The notes below the pieces were generated by a model that was not told where the DNA came from, searched no databases, and worked only from the letters and a program-made list of their open reading frames with translations. Shown piece after piece: positions 18,914-27,438 of a stretch of DNA of 64,000 nucleotides; the first letter of the stretch is position 1, and every line of letters begins with the position of its first letter. Origin of the DNA: Pseudomonas vlassakiae (GTDB lineage Bacteria > Pseudomonadota > Gammaproteobacteria > Pseudomonadales > Pseudomonadaceae); contig NZ_JABWRP020000004.1 of NCBI RefSeq assembly GCF_014269035.2, forward strand, positions 62,001-126,000, read 5' to 3'. Both the position numbers and the translations under genes were made by a program.

Positions 18914-21097
18914 ATGTCATCGAGTTCGTTCAGTCAGTCACTGCGTCGCCTGTGGGGCCAAGACAAGTTCAGCTACAGCATCCGGGTCACCATCGCCCTC
19001 ACCGGCAGCCTGGCCCTGTGCTGGTACCAGAACGAGATGGCTCTGCTGATTCCACTGTTCCTCGGCATCATCGCCAGCGCCCTGGCCGAGACCGACGACA
19101 GTTGGCAAGGCCGCCTCAGCGCCCTGGCCGTGACCCTTCCCTGCTTTGCCATCGCAGCGCTGGCAGTCGAGTTGCTGTTCCCCTACCCGTGGATCTTCGT
19201 CGCCGCGCTGGCGCTGGCAGCGTTCGGCCTGACCATGCTCGGCGCGTTGGGCGAGCGCTATGGCGCGATCGCTTCGGCGACGCTGATCACCTCGGTGTAC
19301 ACCATGATCGGCGTGGACCAGCGTGGCGGCCAGGTCAGCGACTTCTGGCACGAGCCGATGCTGCTGGTAGCAGGCGCCGCCTGGTACGGCCTGCTTTCGG
19401 TGCTGTGGCAGGCGCTGTTTTCCAACCAGCCGGTGCAGCAGAGCCTGGCCAAGCTGTTCTTCGAGCTCGGCAGCTACCTGAAGCTCAAGGCCAGCCTGTT
19501 CGAGCCGATCCGTAACCTCGATGTCGAGGCCCAGCGCCTGGAACTGGCCCGTCAGAATGGCAAGGTGGTCGCGGCGCTCAACGCGGCCAAGGAAATCATC
19601 CTGCACCGGGTCGGCAACAGCCAGCCGAACTCCAAGGTCAGCCGCTACCTCAAGCTGTACTTCCTGGCCCAGGACATCCATGAACGGGTCAGCGCTTCGC
19701 ACTACCCTTACAACGCCCTGACCGAAGCGTTCTTCCACAGTGATGTGATGTTCCGCTGTCAGCGCCTGCTGCGTAAACAGGGGGCCTCCTGCCAGGAACT
19801 GGCGCGCTCGATCCGCCTGCGCCAGCCCTTCGTATTGGCCAGCGGATTCGCCGAAGCCCTGGAAGACCTCAATGCCTCGCTCGAACACCTGCGTATCCAG
19901 AGCAACCCGGCCTGGCGCGGCCTGCTGCGTTCGCTGCGCGCCCTGGCTGCCAACCTGGCGACCCTCGACCGCTTGCTCAGCGCAGCCAGCAACCCCGACA
20001 GCCTGGCCGATGCCAGTGACAGCAGCCTGCTCGACCGCTCACCACGCAACCTGAAGGACGTGTGGACACGCTTGCGCACCCAGCTGACACCGACCTCACT
20101 GCTGTTCCGTCATGCCCTGCGCCTGCCGCTGGCACTGTCGATCGGTTACGGCATGGTGCACGTGATCCACCCGACCCAGGGCTACTGGATCATCCTCACC
20201 ACCCTGTTCGTCTGTCAGCCCAACTATGGCGCCACCCGGCGCAAGCTGGTGCAACGGATCTTCGGCACCGCGATCGGCCTGACTGTCGGCTGGGCGCTGT
20301 TCGACCTGTTCCCCAACCCGGTCATCCAGTCGCTGTTCGCAGTGGCTGCCGGGGTGGTGTTCTTCGTCAACCGTACCACCCGCTACACCTTGGCCACCGC
20401 AGCGATCACGCTGATGGTGCTGTTCTGCTTCAACCAGATCGGCGATGGCTACGGCCTGTTCCTGCCACGCCTGTTCGATACCTTGGTCGGCAGCCTGATT
20501 GCCATCCTTGCGGTGTTCCTGTTCCTGCCCGACTGGCAGGGCCGCCGCCTGAACAAGGCGCTGGCCAACACCCTGGCCTGCGCCAGCGTGTACCTGCGCC
20601 AGATCATGCAGCAGTACGCCCATGGCAAGCGCGACGATCTCGCCTACCGCCTGGCCCGCCGCAACGCCCACAACGCCGATGCGGCGCTGTCGACCACCTT
20701 GGCCAACATGCTCATGGAACCGGGGCATTTCCGTAAGGAGGCCGATGTCGGCTTCCGCTTCCTGGTGCTGTCGCACACCTTGCTCAGCTACCTGTCAGGG
20801 TTGGGCGCGCACCGTGACACGGCCTTGCCGGCAGAGGTGCAGGAGCAGTTGATCGATGGTGCCGCGCAGACTCTGGCCAACAGCCTGGACGAGATAGCCA
20901 ATGGCCTGGCTGCCCGGCTGCCGGTCGCGATACACAGTGATGCCGAAGAATCGCTGGCCGCCGCCCTGGAGCAAATGCCGGAAGAACTGGATGAGCACCA
21001 GCGGTTGGTGCAGACCCAGCTGGCGTTGATCTGCCGGCAGCTGGCGCCGTTGCGGACCTTGGCCGCCCATCTCATCAAAGAGGCACAGGCGGCTTGA
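18914..21097 (+). CDS. yccS: YccS/YhfK-family inner-membrane protein (FUSC-like)
   Basis: 727 aa (E. coli YccS 717). It has two hydrophobic blocks of about six helices each (residues about 20-150 and 395-530) separated by a soluble helical region and followed by a cytoplasmic C-terminal domain, the layout of YccS/FUSC/ArAE proteins. The second block contains the family motif YWIILTTLFVCQPNYGATRRKLVQRIFGT, of which the QPNYGATR core is diagnostic. Relatives such as AaeB export aromatic acids, but YccS itself has no settled substrate. It is convergent with the periplasmic binding protein gene, only 11 bp apart. Confidence 0.88.
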   Translation: MSSSSFSQSLRRLWGQDKFSYSIRVTIALTGSLALCWYQNEMALLIPLFLGIIASALAETDDSWQGRLSALAVTLPCFAIAALAVELLFPYPWIFVAALALAAFGLTMLGALGERYGAIASATLITSVYTMIGVDQRGGQVSDFWHEPMLLVAGAAWYGLLSVLWQALFSNQPVQQSLAKLFFELGSYLKLKASLFEPIRNLDVEAQRLELARQNGKVVAALNAAKEIILHRVGNSQPNSKVSRYLKLYFLAQDIHERVSASHYPYNALTEAFFHSDVMFRCQRLLRKQGASCQELARSIRLRQPFVLASGFAEALEDLNASLEHLRIQSNPAWRGLLRSLRALAANLATLDRLLSAASNPDSLADASDSSLLDRSPRNLKDVWTRLRTQLTPTSLLFRHALRLPLALSIGYGMVHVIHPTQGYWIILTTLFVCQPNYGATRRKLVQRIFGTAIGLTVGWALFDLFPNPVIQSLFAVAAGVVFFVNRTTRYTLATAAITLMVLFCFNQIGDGYGLFLPRLFDTLVGSLIAILAVFLFLPDWQGRRLNKALANTLACASVYLRQIMQQYAHGKRDDLAYRLARRNAHNADAALSTTLANMLMEPGHFRKEADVGFRFLVLSHTLLSYLSGLGAHRDTALPAEVQEQLIDGAAQTLANSLDEIANGLAARLPVAIHSDAEESLAAALEQMPEELDEHQRLVQTQLALICRQLAPLRTLAAHLIKEAQAA

Positions 21098-21108
21098 GCG
21101 GCGTAGCG

Positions 21109-21846
21109 TCAGAAGCCATGCTGGCGTAGCAGCCGCGCATAGCTGCCATCGGCCTTCATGCCTGCGATGGCCTGCTCGAAGCGTTCGACGATCTGCTGGT
21201 GGTCGGGGTGTTTCAGGCTCACCAGGATATGCAGGGTATTCTCCGCCAGCGGCGGCTCTACCAAGGTCACCCCATCGCGCACGTCCTGCGGCTCGCGCTG
21301 CAGGTTGTAGCGCGCCACGTATTCGTCTTCCACGGCCAGGTTCACTCTGCCGGCTGCCAGCATGCGCACCGCGGTGGAGAAGTTGCGCACCGCCACCTTG
21401 TGCAAGCGGGTATCGCCATCGAAAGCGGGTGAATAGGCGTAGTCGCGCACCACCGCGATGCTGTAGGGGTAAAGGTCGCCCTGGCTTTTATAACGGAACG
21501 TGTCGCCCTTGCGCTTGAGCAGACGAATGCGGTTGTTCAGGTAGCCCTTGGAAAACTGCCCGATCTGCTGGCGCGCGTCGTTGTACCAAGCGTTGATCAG
21601 CACGTCGTAGCGCCCCTCGCCAACGCCCATCAGCGCTCGCGCCCAAGGTACTTCCTCATAGCTGCTGGAGTACCCCGCGCGGGCCAGCGCGGTGGTGACC
21701 AGGCTGGTCGCCAGGCCGCCGCCTGGCATGGCGCTGTCGGTGAACGGCGGCCAGGTGTCAGCTACCAGACGCAGTCTGTCCTGGCCGAATACAGGTGCTG
21801 TCAGGAACAGGCCCAGCAAACCCAACGTGCGAAGCAGAGGCCGCAT
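21109..21846 (-). CDS. Periplasmic amino-acid-type solute-binding protein (SBP_bac_3)
   Basis: 245 aa. Signal peptide MRPLLRTLGLLGLFLTAPVFG with cleavage near residue 21, then the type II periplasmic binding fold: LVADTWPPFTD at the N-terminal ligand strand, GRYDVLINAWYNDARQQ, and the hinge region VNLAVEDEYVARYNL. No permease or ATPase genes adjoin it, so it may be an orphan receptor-type binding protein rather than an ABC importer component. ATG 21846 is chosen over the ORF start 99 bp upstream because AAAGGA precedes it and the signal peptide begins there. The ligand is unknown. Confidence 0.85.
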   Translation of the reverse strand: MRPLLRTLGLLGLFLTAPVFGQDRLRLVADTWPPFTDSAMPGGGLATSLVTTALARAGYSSSYEEVPWARALMGVGEGRYDVLINAWYNDARQQIGQFSKGYLNNRIRLLKRKGDTFRYKSQGDLYPYSIAVVRDYAYSPAFDGDTRLHKVAVRNFSTAVRMLAAGRVNLAVEDEYVARYNLQREPQDVRDGVTLVEPPLAENTLHILVSLKHPDHQQIVERFEQAIAGMKADGSYARLLRQHGF

Positions 21847-22014
21847 GCAGAAGTCCTTTTGCAGTGGAAGGCACTCACTGAGGAAGGCGACGCGCAGATG
21901 AGAATACACAAAGGCTACTCTTTGGGCAGCGGCCAATGATGTCATTTAGCCTCTATTTTGGCCGAGGCGGGGAAATTTGCGATGATCGGCCATCCATTTC
22001 GAGGAGTTACCACA

Positions 22015-22488
22015 ATGTCCATCCACTGGCTTTGCAAGCACCACTCCGACCTCGACACGCATGAGCTCTATGCCATCCTGCAACTGCGTACCGCCGTGTT
22101 CGTGGTCGAGCAACGCTGCGCCTACCAGGAAGTCGATGGTCAGGACCTGACGGGTGACACCCTGCACCTCATGGGCTGGCAGGATGACAAGCTGGTGGCC
22201 TACCTGCGCCTGCTCGACCCACAGTCGCAGGGCGGCGATGTGGTCATCGGCAGGGTGGTGACCTCGCCGGAGGCGCGCGCGTTGAAACTTGGCCATCCGC
22301 TGCTGATGAAAGGGCTGGAAGCAGCCGGGCATTGCTGGCACGGGACACCGGTGTATCTGTCGGCGCAGGCACACCTGCAACGGTTCTATGCCCGGCACGG
22401 TTTTGCCGTGGTGGGCGAGCAGTACCTCGAGGATGACATCCCGCATATCGGCATGCGCAAGGTCATGGATACCCCAGTACTGCCTTGA
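22015..22488 (+). CDS. elaA: ElaA-like GNAT-family N-acetyltransferase
   Basis: 157 aa (E. coli ElaA 153). The GNAT fold of the ElaA subfamily: LYAILQLRTAVFVVEQRCAYQEVDGQD is the ElaA signature, and the acetyl-CoA site corresponds to VVIGRVVTSPEARALKLG. The C-terminus has FYARHGFAVVGEQYLEDDIPHIGM. The ATG at 22015 has GAGGAG 8 nt upstream, which decides the start. The last 26 bp overlap tail-to-tail with the winged-helix gene on the other strand. The acetylated substrate is not established for the family. Confidence 0.88.
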   Translation: MSIHWLCKHHSDLDTHELYAILQLRTAVFVVEQRCAYQEVDGQDLTGDTLHLMGWQDDKLVAYLRLLDPQSQGGDVVIGRVVTSPEARALKLGHPLLMKGLEAAGHCWHGTPVYLSAQAHLQRFYARHGFAVVGEQYLEDDIPHIGMRKVMDTPVLP

Positions 22489-22759
22489 TCTGCCGCAGGT
22501 GCCGGATGATCCACTGCTTGTCGATCGCGCCCCAGTCATGAATGCGGTAATGCCCGGCATGGTTGCGTGCGCCTTCCTGCTGCTCGAACTCGCAGACGAT
22601 GTCCAGGTCGGCGAGTGCGGCGATGGTGTCCTGTGCCGTGCGCCGCGGCATGCCGGTGGCCTCCATCAGCGCCGGCACGCTGGTGGCGGTCTGGCTATCG
22701 ATCAGCCAGGCCACGTACAGGCGGCGGTAGAAACTGCTCTTGGTCTTGCTCACATCCAT
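22463..22759 (-). CDS. Small winged helix-turn-helix protein
   Basis: 98 aa. A helix-turn-helix is visible at about residues 27-48 (SVPALMEATGMPRRTAQDTIAAL), followed by a likely wing (DIVCEFEQQEGARNHAGHYRI). This supports nucleic-acid binding; no ligand or metal domain is present. It lies 12 bp downstream of the YgjP-like metallopeptidase gene and is probably co-transcribed with it. It overlaps the 3' end of elaA by 26 bp in the convergent sense. The target is unknown. Confidence 0.8.
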   Translation of the reverse strand: MDVSKTKSSFYRRLYVAWLIDSQTATSVPALMEATGMPRRTAQDTIAALADLDIVCEFEQQEGARNHAGHYRIHDWGAIDKQWIIRHLRQIKAVLGYP

Positions 22760-22771
22760 GCTGCGTGATCC

Positions 22772-23272
22772 TTACAGGTTGCCTGGCAACTCCCGGTAGG
22801 TCAGGTAGACGCGCAGGTCGAATTCCAGTTGGTGGTATGCCGGCTCCATATGCTGGCAGAGCTGGTAGAACGCCTTGTTGTGATCGCGCTCGCGCAAGTG
22901 CGCCAGTTCGTGCACCACGATCATGCGCAGGAACTCGGGCGCTGCCTCCTTGAACAGCGAGGCAATGCGGATTTCCTTCTTTGCCTTCAGCTTACCGCCC
23001 TGCACCCGCGAAACCGCGGTATTGAGCCCCAGGGCCCGATGGGTCAGGTCCAGGCGGTTGTCGAACAGCACCTTGTCCAGGTTTGGCGCACTGCGCAGGT
23101 ACTGCTGGCGCAAGTCCTGGGCATAGCCGTACAGCGCCTTGTCGCTCTGCACGTCATGGCGGCCCGGGTAGCGGCGCTGCAAGTACTCGCCCAGGCGGTC
23201 GCTGTCGATCATCTGCCGCACCTGCTCCTGCAGGTGCGGTGGGTAGGCTTGCAAATAGCGTAATACGGTCAT
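22772..23272 (-). CDS. YgjP-like zinc metallopeptidase-fold protein (DUF45/M48-like)
   Basis: 166 aa. The gluzincin motif HELAHLRERDHN is clear near residue 119, followed by FYQLCQHMEPAY, the usual third-ligand region. This is the YgjP/DUF45 family, whose members are described as metal-dependent hydrolases. The start at ATG 23272 is preferred to the ORF start 39 bp upstream, since those codons abut the upstream gene stop at 23312. It probably forms a two-gene unit with the winged-helix gene. The substrate is not known. Confidence 0.82.
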   Translation of the reverse strand: MTVLRYLQAYPPHLQEQVRQMIDSDRLGEYLQRRYPGRHDVQSDKALYGYAQDLRQQYLRSAPNLDKVLFDNRLDLTHRALGLNTAVSRVQGGKLKAKKEIRIASLFKEAAPEFLRMIVVHELAHLRERDHNKAFYQLCQHMEPAYHQLEFDLRVYLTYRELPGNL

Positions 23273-23311
23273 GGCATGGCATTCGTCGTAACGAATGCCG
23301 ATTCTAGCCAA

Positions 23312-25432
23312 TCACGGCAGCAGCCAGGGAAAAATCACCGGAAAGCCAGTGGCATCGGCCGCTGTCATGGGGTGCGCGACCAGAAAACCCTGGACGTAGG
23401 CGCAGCCGTTTGCCTTCAGCCACGCAGCTTGGGCCTGCGTTTCGACCCCTTCTGCGATCACGGTGATGCCGTAGTCTGCACACAGGACGATGACACTTCG
23501 CACCAATGCGGCATCCGGCGCCGAATCTGGCAGACGCGCCACCAGATGGCGGTCCAGCTTCAAGGTGTCGATGGGCAGGTCGCGCAACATGCGCAACGAA
23601 CAGTCGCCCGCGCCGAAATCGTCCAGCGCCACGCGAACGCCCAGTTCGCGCAGGCGGTGAATCTGCTTGATCGCCGCGTCGATGTTGTACATCAACGAGG
23701 TCTCGGCAACCTCGACCTCCAGTTGCGACGGGTCGAGCTGATAATCCTGTATCACCCGCTGCAGTTCATCGACCAGGCTGGGCATGGAGAATTGAGCGCG
23801 ACTCAGGCTGATACCCAACACCAGTTCCGGGTCGAAACGCTGGCACCAGGCCTGGCGCTGAGCAGCCCCCTGGCGGTAGATCCAGCTGGCCAGGCGGTTG
23901 ATCAGCCGAGCCTCTTCCAGCAAGGGTATGAACAGCCCGGGCGGCACATCGCCAACACTGGGGTGTTGCCAGCGCAGCAGCGCCTCGAAGCCCCGAAGCT
24001 TGCCATCGGCAAAGGCCACCTGCGGCTGATACACGAGGCTGAAATCCTGTACCTCGATGGCATTGCGCACGCTGTCTTCAAGCATCAACCGCGAGCGGGC
24101 CCGACCATTGAGTTCCTGATCATAGAAGCGGTATTGCTGGCGACCGGCCCGCTTGGCTGCATACATCGCGGTGTCGGCCGCGCGCAGCAGGCCTTCGACA
24201 TTACCCCCGCAGTCAGGGAAGGTGGCGATGCCAATGCTGACGCCCAAGCAGATGTCGATGCCGTCCACCTGCTGCTGGATCGACACCCGCTCGAGCAGTT
24301 TTTCGGCATAGCGCCCGGCCTGCTCCGGGTACGGCAGGCCGTCGAACAATGCGGTGAACTCGTCGCCGCCCAAGCGTGCCAGCAGCGCCTCGCTGCCCAG
24401 GCATTCCTTGATCTGCTCGGCCACCCAGAGCAGCACCCGGTCACCCGCTTCGTGGCCCAGCGAATCGTTGATCCGCTTGAAGCCATCGAGGTCCATGTAC
24501 ATCAGGGCCTGGGCCTTGTTCGAGCGCTCGCCGCGCAGCAACGCGCCTTCGGCGGCCTGGTAGAAACCGCGACGGTTGAGCAGCCCGGTCAGCGGGTCGG
24601 TCACCGCCTGGTATTCGAGTTGCTGATGCAGGTTACGCTCCACCGACATGTCCAGCACCGTGACCACCATGGCCTGCTGCTCCGCCGGTAACGGCGCGCA
24701 GGACAGCGCAACGGGGACCAGCTGGCCACCGGGGGTGCGCAGATGGGCATCATGCACCCGCACGATTTGCCGTGCGAGGTAGGCGTTGCGGAACTCGGAC
24801 TCGCTCCACAAGGTGGCATTGGCCAATTGCAGCAGATCGAGCAGCTGGGCACCCTGCAAGTGTTCCATCGAGCTATGCAGCAAGCGCGAGATCGCCGGGT
24901 TGGCAAAGCTGATGACACCCTCGGCGTCGACCACCAGGATGCCTTCGGCGGCATTTTCCAGGATCGAGGCGTTGAACGCCCGGGCAGCCTCCAGCTCGCG
25001 GGTCAGCTGCTGCAGTATGCGCCGGCTGCGCTGCTGGTCCAGCTGCGCCTGCACCTTCGGCTTGAGAATCTGTGGATCGAACGGTTTGAACAGGTAATCC
25101 ACCGCACCACTGGCATAGCCCTTGAGCACGGCGGCATCGGACTGCTCGTTGGCGGTGAGGAAGATAATCGGGGTCAGCCGGGTTCGCTGGCTGCCGCGCA
25201 TCAGGCGGGCGACCTCGAAGCCGTCCATTTCCGGCATCTGCACATCGAGCAGAACCAGATCGACTTCATGTTCCAGCAACGTCCCCAGGGCTTCCATCCC
25301 CGAGCTTGCAGTCAGCACTTGCCAATCGTTGCGCGCCAGCAAGGCGCGCATACTGATCAGGTTTTCCGGGTAATCGTCTACCACCAGGAGAACCGATTTG
25401 CCATCCAGTGGTTCAGGGTAAGCGCCATCCAT
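23312..25432 (-). CDS. REC-PAS-GGDEF-EAL cyclic-di-GMP signalling protein
   Basis: 706 aa, soluble. Domains: receiver 13-130 (phospho-Asp63 in LLDVQMPEMDG, Lys116 in FKPFD), PAS about 155-270, GGDEF about 275-440 with intact GGDEF at 355-359, EAL about 455-700 with EAL at 483-485. No RxxD inhibitory site precedes GGDEF (residues 346-349 are GSEA). Most EAL catalytic residues are kept (Glu577, Asp604, Asp605, Lys625, Glu661, Gln681), but the metal-binding Asn of the VNLS motif is Ser542 (GISLSRAQF), and loop 6 reads DDFGAGDCS. It can therefore make c-di-GMP; its hydrolysis activity is uncertain. ATG 25432 is chosen as the start next to MDGAYPEPLDG. No cognate histidine kinase is adjacent. Confidence 0.9.
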   Translation of the reverse strand: MDGAYPEPLDGKSVLLVVDDYPENLISMRALLARNDWQVLTASSGMEALGTLLEHEVDLVLLDVQMPEMDGFEVARLMRGSQRTRLTPIIFLTANEQSDAAVLKGYASGAVDYLFKPFDPQILKPKVQAQLDQQRSRRILQQLTRELEAARAFNASILENAAEGILVVDAEGVISFANPAISRLLHSSMEHLQGAQLLDLLQLANATLWSESEFRNAYLARQIVRVHDAHLRTPGGQLVPVALSCAPLPAEQQAMVVTVLDMSVERNLHQQLEYQAVTDPLTGLLNRRGFYQAAEGALLRGERSNKAQALMYMDLDGFKRINDSLGHEAGDRVLLWVAEQIKECLGSEALLARLGGDEFTALFDGLPYPEQAGRYAEKLLERVSIQQQVDGIDICLGVSIGIATFPDCGGNVEGLLRAADTAMYAAKRAGRQQYRFYDQELNGRARSRLMLEDSVRNAIEVQDFSLVYQPQVAFADGKLRGFEALLRWQHPSVGDVPPGLFIPLLEEARLINRLASWIYRQGAAQRQAWCQRFDPELVLGISLSRAQFSMPSLVDELQRVIQDYQLDPSQLEVEVAETSLMYNIDAAIKQIHRLRELGVRVALDDFGAGDCSLRMLRDLPIDTLKLDRHLVARLPDSAPDAALVRSVIVLCADYGITVIAEGVETQAQAAWLKANGCAYVQGFLVAHPMTAADATGFPVIFPWLLP

Positions 25433-25584
25433 GCTGCTTCTCTTGTTTGACAGACTTCGACTTGCTATTGGATCCAGCTGATACTCTAGACCTGCAGTTG
25501 CGACAAGCAATGCAATCAGATCGCTATCAATTGATTAGTTTCACGGTAGCCGACTAACGGTCGCCGTGCAGCATTTTCGACACA

Positions 25585-25614
25585 TGAAAAACCCGCATCG
25601 CTGCGGGTTTTTCA
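25585..25614. terminator. Terminator after fba
   Basis: Perfect 13-bp stem (25585-25597 with 25602-25614) and a 4-nt loop, flanked by A and T runs inside the stem. It starts 14 bp past the fba stop on the minus strand and can work in both directions. Confidence 0.9.
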
Positions 25615-25628
25615 TTGACGCTGGTGGA

Positions 25629-26693
25629 TCAGTTGACCTTGGCAGCCAACTCACCCTTCAGGTAGCGCTGGAACATGCCTTCCAGCGAGATCGGCTTGAT
25701 CTTCGAGGCGTTGCCGGCAGTGCCGAACGCTTCGTAACGGGCGATGCACACGTCGCGCATGGCTTTCACGGTTTCACCGAAGAACTTGCGTGGGTCAAAC
25801 TCGCTCGGGTTCTGTGCCATCAGGCGGCGCATGGCACCGGTGGACGCCAGGCGCAGGTCGGTGTCGATGTTGACCTTGCGCACGCCGTGCTTGATACCTT
25901 CGACGATCTCTTCGACCGGTACGCCGTAGGTTTCCTTGATGTCGCCGCCATACTGGTTGATGATCGCCAGCCACTCTTGCGGGACCGAGGAGGAACCGTG
26001 CATCACCAGGTGGGTGTTAGGGATGCGCTTGTGGATTTCCTTGATGCGGTCGATTGCCAGTACGTCACCGGTCGGTGGCTTGGTGAACTTGTAGGCACCG
26101 TGGCTGGTGCCGATGGCGATGGCCAGGGCGTCGACCTGGGTCTTCTTGACGAAGTCGGCGGCCTCTTCCGGATCGGTCAGCATCTGGCTGTGGTCCAGCA
26201 CACCCTCGGCGCCGATGCCGTCTTCTTCACCGGCCATGCCGGTTTCCAGGGAACCCAGGCAGCCCAGCTCGCCTTCTACCGAAACGCCACAGGCGTGGGC
26301 CATGGCCACGGTCTGCTGGGTGACGCGGACGTTGTACTCGTAGTCGGTCGGGGTCTTGCCGTCTTCACCCAGCGAGCCGTCCATCATTACCGAGCTGAAA
26401 CCCAGCTGGATGGAACGTTGGCACACGTCAGGGCTGGTGCCGTGGTCCTGGTGCATGCACACCGGGATGTGCGGGAATTCTTCGATGGCGGCCAGGATCA
26501 GGTGGCGCAGGAACGGGGCACCGGCATATTTGCGGGCACCGGCCGAAGCCTGGACGATCACCGGGGAGTCGGTCTTGTCGGCCGCTTCCATGATGGCGCG
26601 CATCTGCTCGAGGTTGTTGACGTTGAAAGCCGGAACGCCGTAACCGAACTCGGCGGCGTGGTCCAGCATCTGGCGCATGCTAATGAGTGCCAT
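25629..26693 (-). CDS. fba: Fructose-1,6-bisphosphate aldolase, class II
   Basis: 354 aa, the Calvin-type class II aldolase length. It reversibly cleaves fructose 1,6-bisphosphate; in pseudomonads lacking phosphofructokinase it mainly serves gluconeogenesis and the pentose-phosphate/Entner-Doudoroff cycle. Visible features: [15 protein letters not shown], the zinc-ligand segment [24 protein letters not shown], zinc His region HGAYKFTK and phosphate loop [16 protein letters not shown] 26693 follows GGAGAGAG; the longer open frame reaches back into the lipoprotein gene and is rejected. It is the last gene of the tkt-epd-pgk run. Confidence 0.95.
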   Translation of the reverse strand: MALISMRQMLDHAAEFGYGVPAFNVNNLEQMRAIMEAADKTDSPVIVQASAGARKYAGAPFLRHLILAAIEEFPHIPVCMHQDHGTSPDVCQRSIQLGFSSVMMDGSLGEDGKTPTDYEYNVRVTQQTVAMAHACGVSVEGELGCLGSLETGMAGEEDGIGAEGVLDHSQMLTDPEEAADFVKKTQVDALAIAIGTSHGAYKFTKPPTGDVLAIDRIKEIHKRIPNTHLVMHGSSSVPQEWLAIINQYGGDIKETYGVPVEEIVEGIKHGVRKVNIDTDLRLASTGAMRRLMAQNPSEFDPRKFFGETVKAMRDVCIARYEAFGTAGNASKIKPISLEGMFQRYLKGELAAKVN

Positions 26694-26769
26694 TGTGTAT
26701 CTCTCTCCCGACAAGCGTCGTTTGTTTCGTGCAAGCCTGCCGCAGGGGCGGTTGCTGTTCAAGTAGTGT

Positions 26770-26787
26770 GGGCCGCCTGTGCGGCCC
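26770..26787. terminator. Hairpin between the MliC-like gene and fba
   Basis: gggccgc (26770-26776) pairs with gcggccc (26781-26787), loop ctgt. There is no T-run. It may attenuate transcription into fba or protect an RNA end. Confidence 0.4.
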
Positions 26788-26793
26788 GGCCAG

Positions 26794-27123
26794 TCACGGT
26801 GCCTTGCAGCCCCGCCCAATCAGATCGTTGGTTGCCACCCAGTACACCAGGCCTTCGTCGCCCTTGGTGTGGAAGGCCAGCACGCCATCGCTGTACAGCG
26901 CGCCAGAGGCGCCCGGCTCGGCCTTGAGCCGATAGACCTGGTCACCGCCGCCGAGGCGCACGTCAACCTGGTCCCGCTGTGCATCAGCGAAGCGCCACAG
27001 CACTTCGGCCTGAGTGTCACAGACCCAGCGGGTCCAGTTGTCCGCCGGGGCGGAAGGTGCAGGCTGTATCAGCGAGCATCCTGCCAGTGTCGCCAGAGCC
27101 ATCGAGGCCAGTAGCGCTTTCAT
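26794..27123 (-). CDS. MliC-family lipoprotein (lysozyme-inhibitor-like)
   Basis: 109 aa. Lipoprotein signal [18 protein letters not shown] with lipobox LAGC, then the MliC-type beta-barrel: [45 protein letters not shown]. MliC proteins are outer-membrane lipoproteins that inhibit C-type lysozyme; whether this one does is inferred. ATG 27123 has AGAGGA upstream; the longer open frame overlaps the next lipoprotein gene. It lies within the tkt-epd-pgk-fba run and in the same direction. Confidence 0.78.
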   Translation of the reverse strand: MKALLASMALATLAGCSLIQPAPSAPADNWTRWVCDTQAEVLWRFADAQRDQVDVRLGGGDQVYRLKAEPGASGALYSDGVLAFHTKGDEGLVYWVATNDLIGRGCKAP

Positions 27124-27187
27124 TACATATCCTCTAGAGGACCACATAGCGGTCACTTGGTTGCCTGCTCCGACGAAACGCACGGCA

Positions 27188-27406
27188 TCAGGGGCAACCC
27201 GGCGCCTGGCGCTGGTGTTCTTCGTCGTACTTTTCCAGGCCGTCCGGGCCAACGCGCTTGCTGATGACCGGCACGGTCTCGGCCTGCCACGCGGACTGGT
27301 AGCAACCGCCCTTGGGCGGCTGCGCCGGGTCGGCCTCCGAAGACGGGCTGCTGGAGCAGGCGCCCAGCAGGCCGGCCAGAATCATCACAGGCAATTGCTT
27401 GACCAT
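27188..27406 (-). CDS. Small lipoprotein, unknown function
   Basis: 72 aa. MVKQLPVMILAGLLGACSSS gives a clear lipobox (LGAC) and Ser residues at +2/+3, compatible with sorting to the outer membrane. The mature part of about 55 residues has two further cysteines (GGCYQSAWQAE and the C-terminal PGCP) that could form a disulfide. No known domain was recognised. ATG 27406 has AGGGAGC upstream. It lies between pgk (32 bp upstream) and the MliC-like gene (64 bp downstream), so it is probably co-transcribed with both. Confidence 0.72.
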   Translation of the reverse strand: MVKQLPVMILAGLLGACSSSPSSEADPAQPPKGGCYQSAWQAETVPVISKRVGPDGLEKYDEEHQRQAPGCP

Positions 27407-27438
27407 CAGGTCGCTCCCTTTGCCAGGCGCCGCCATGG

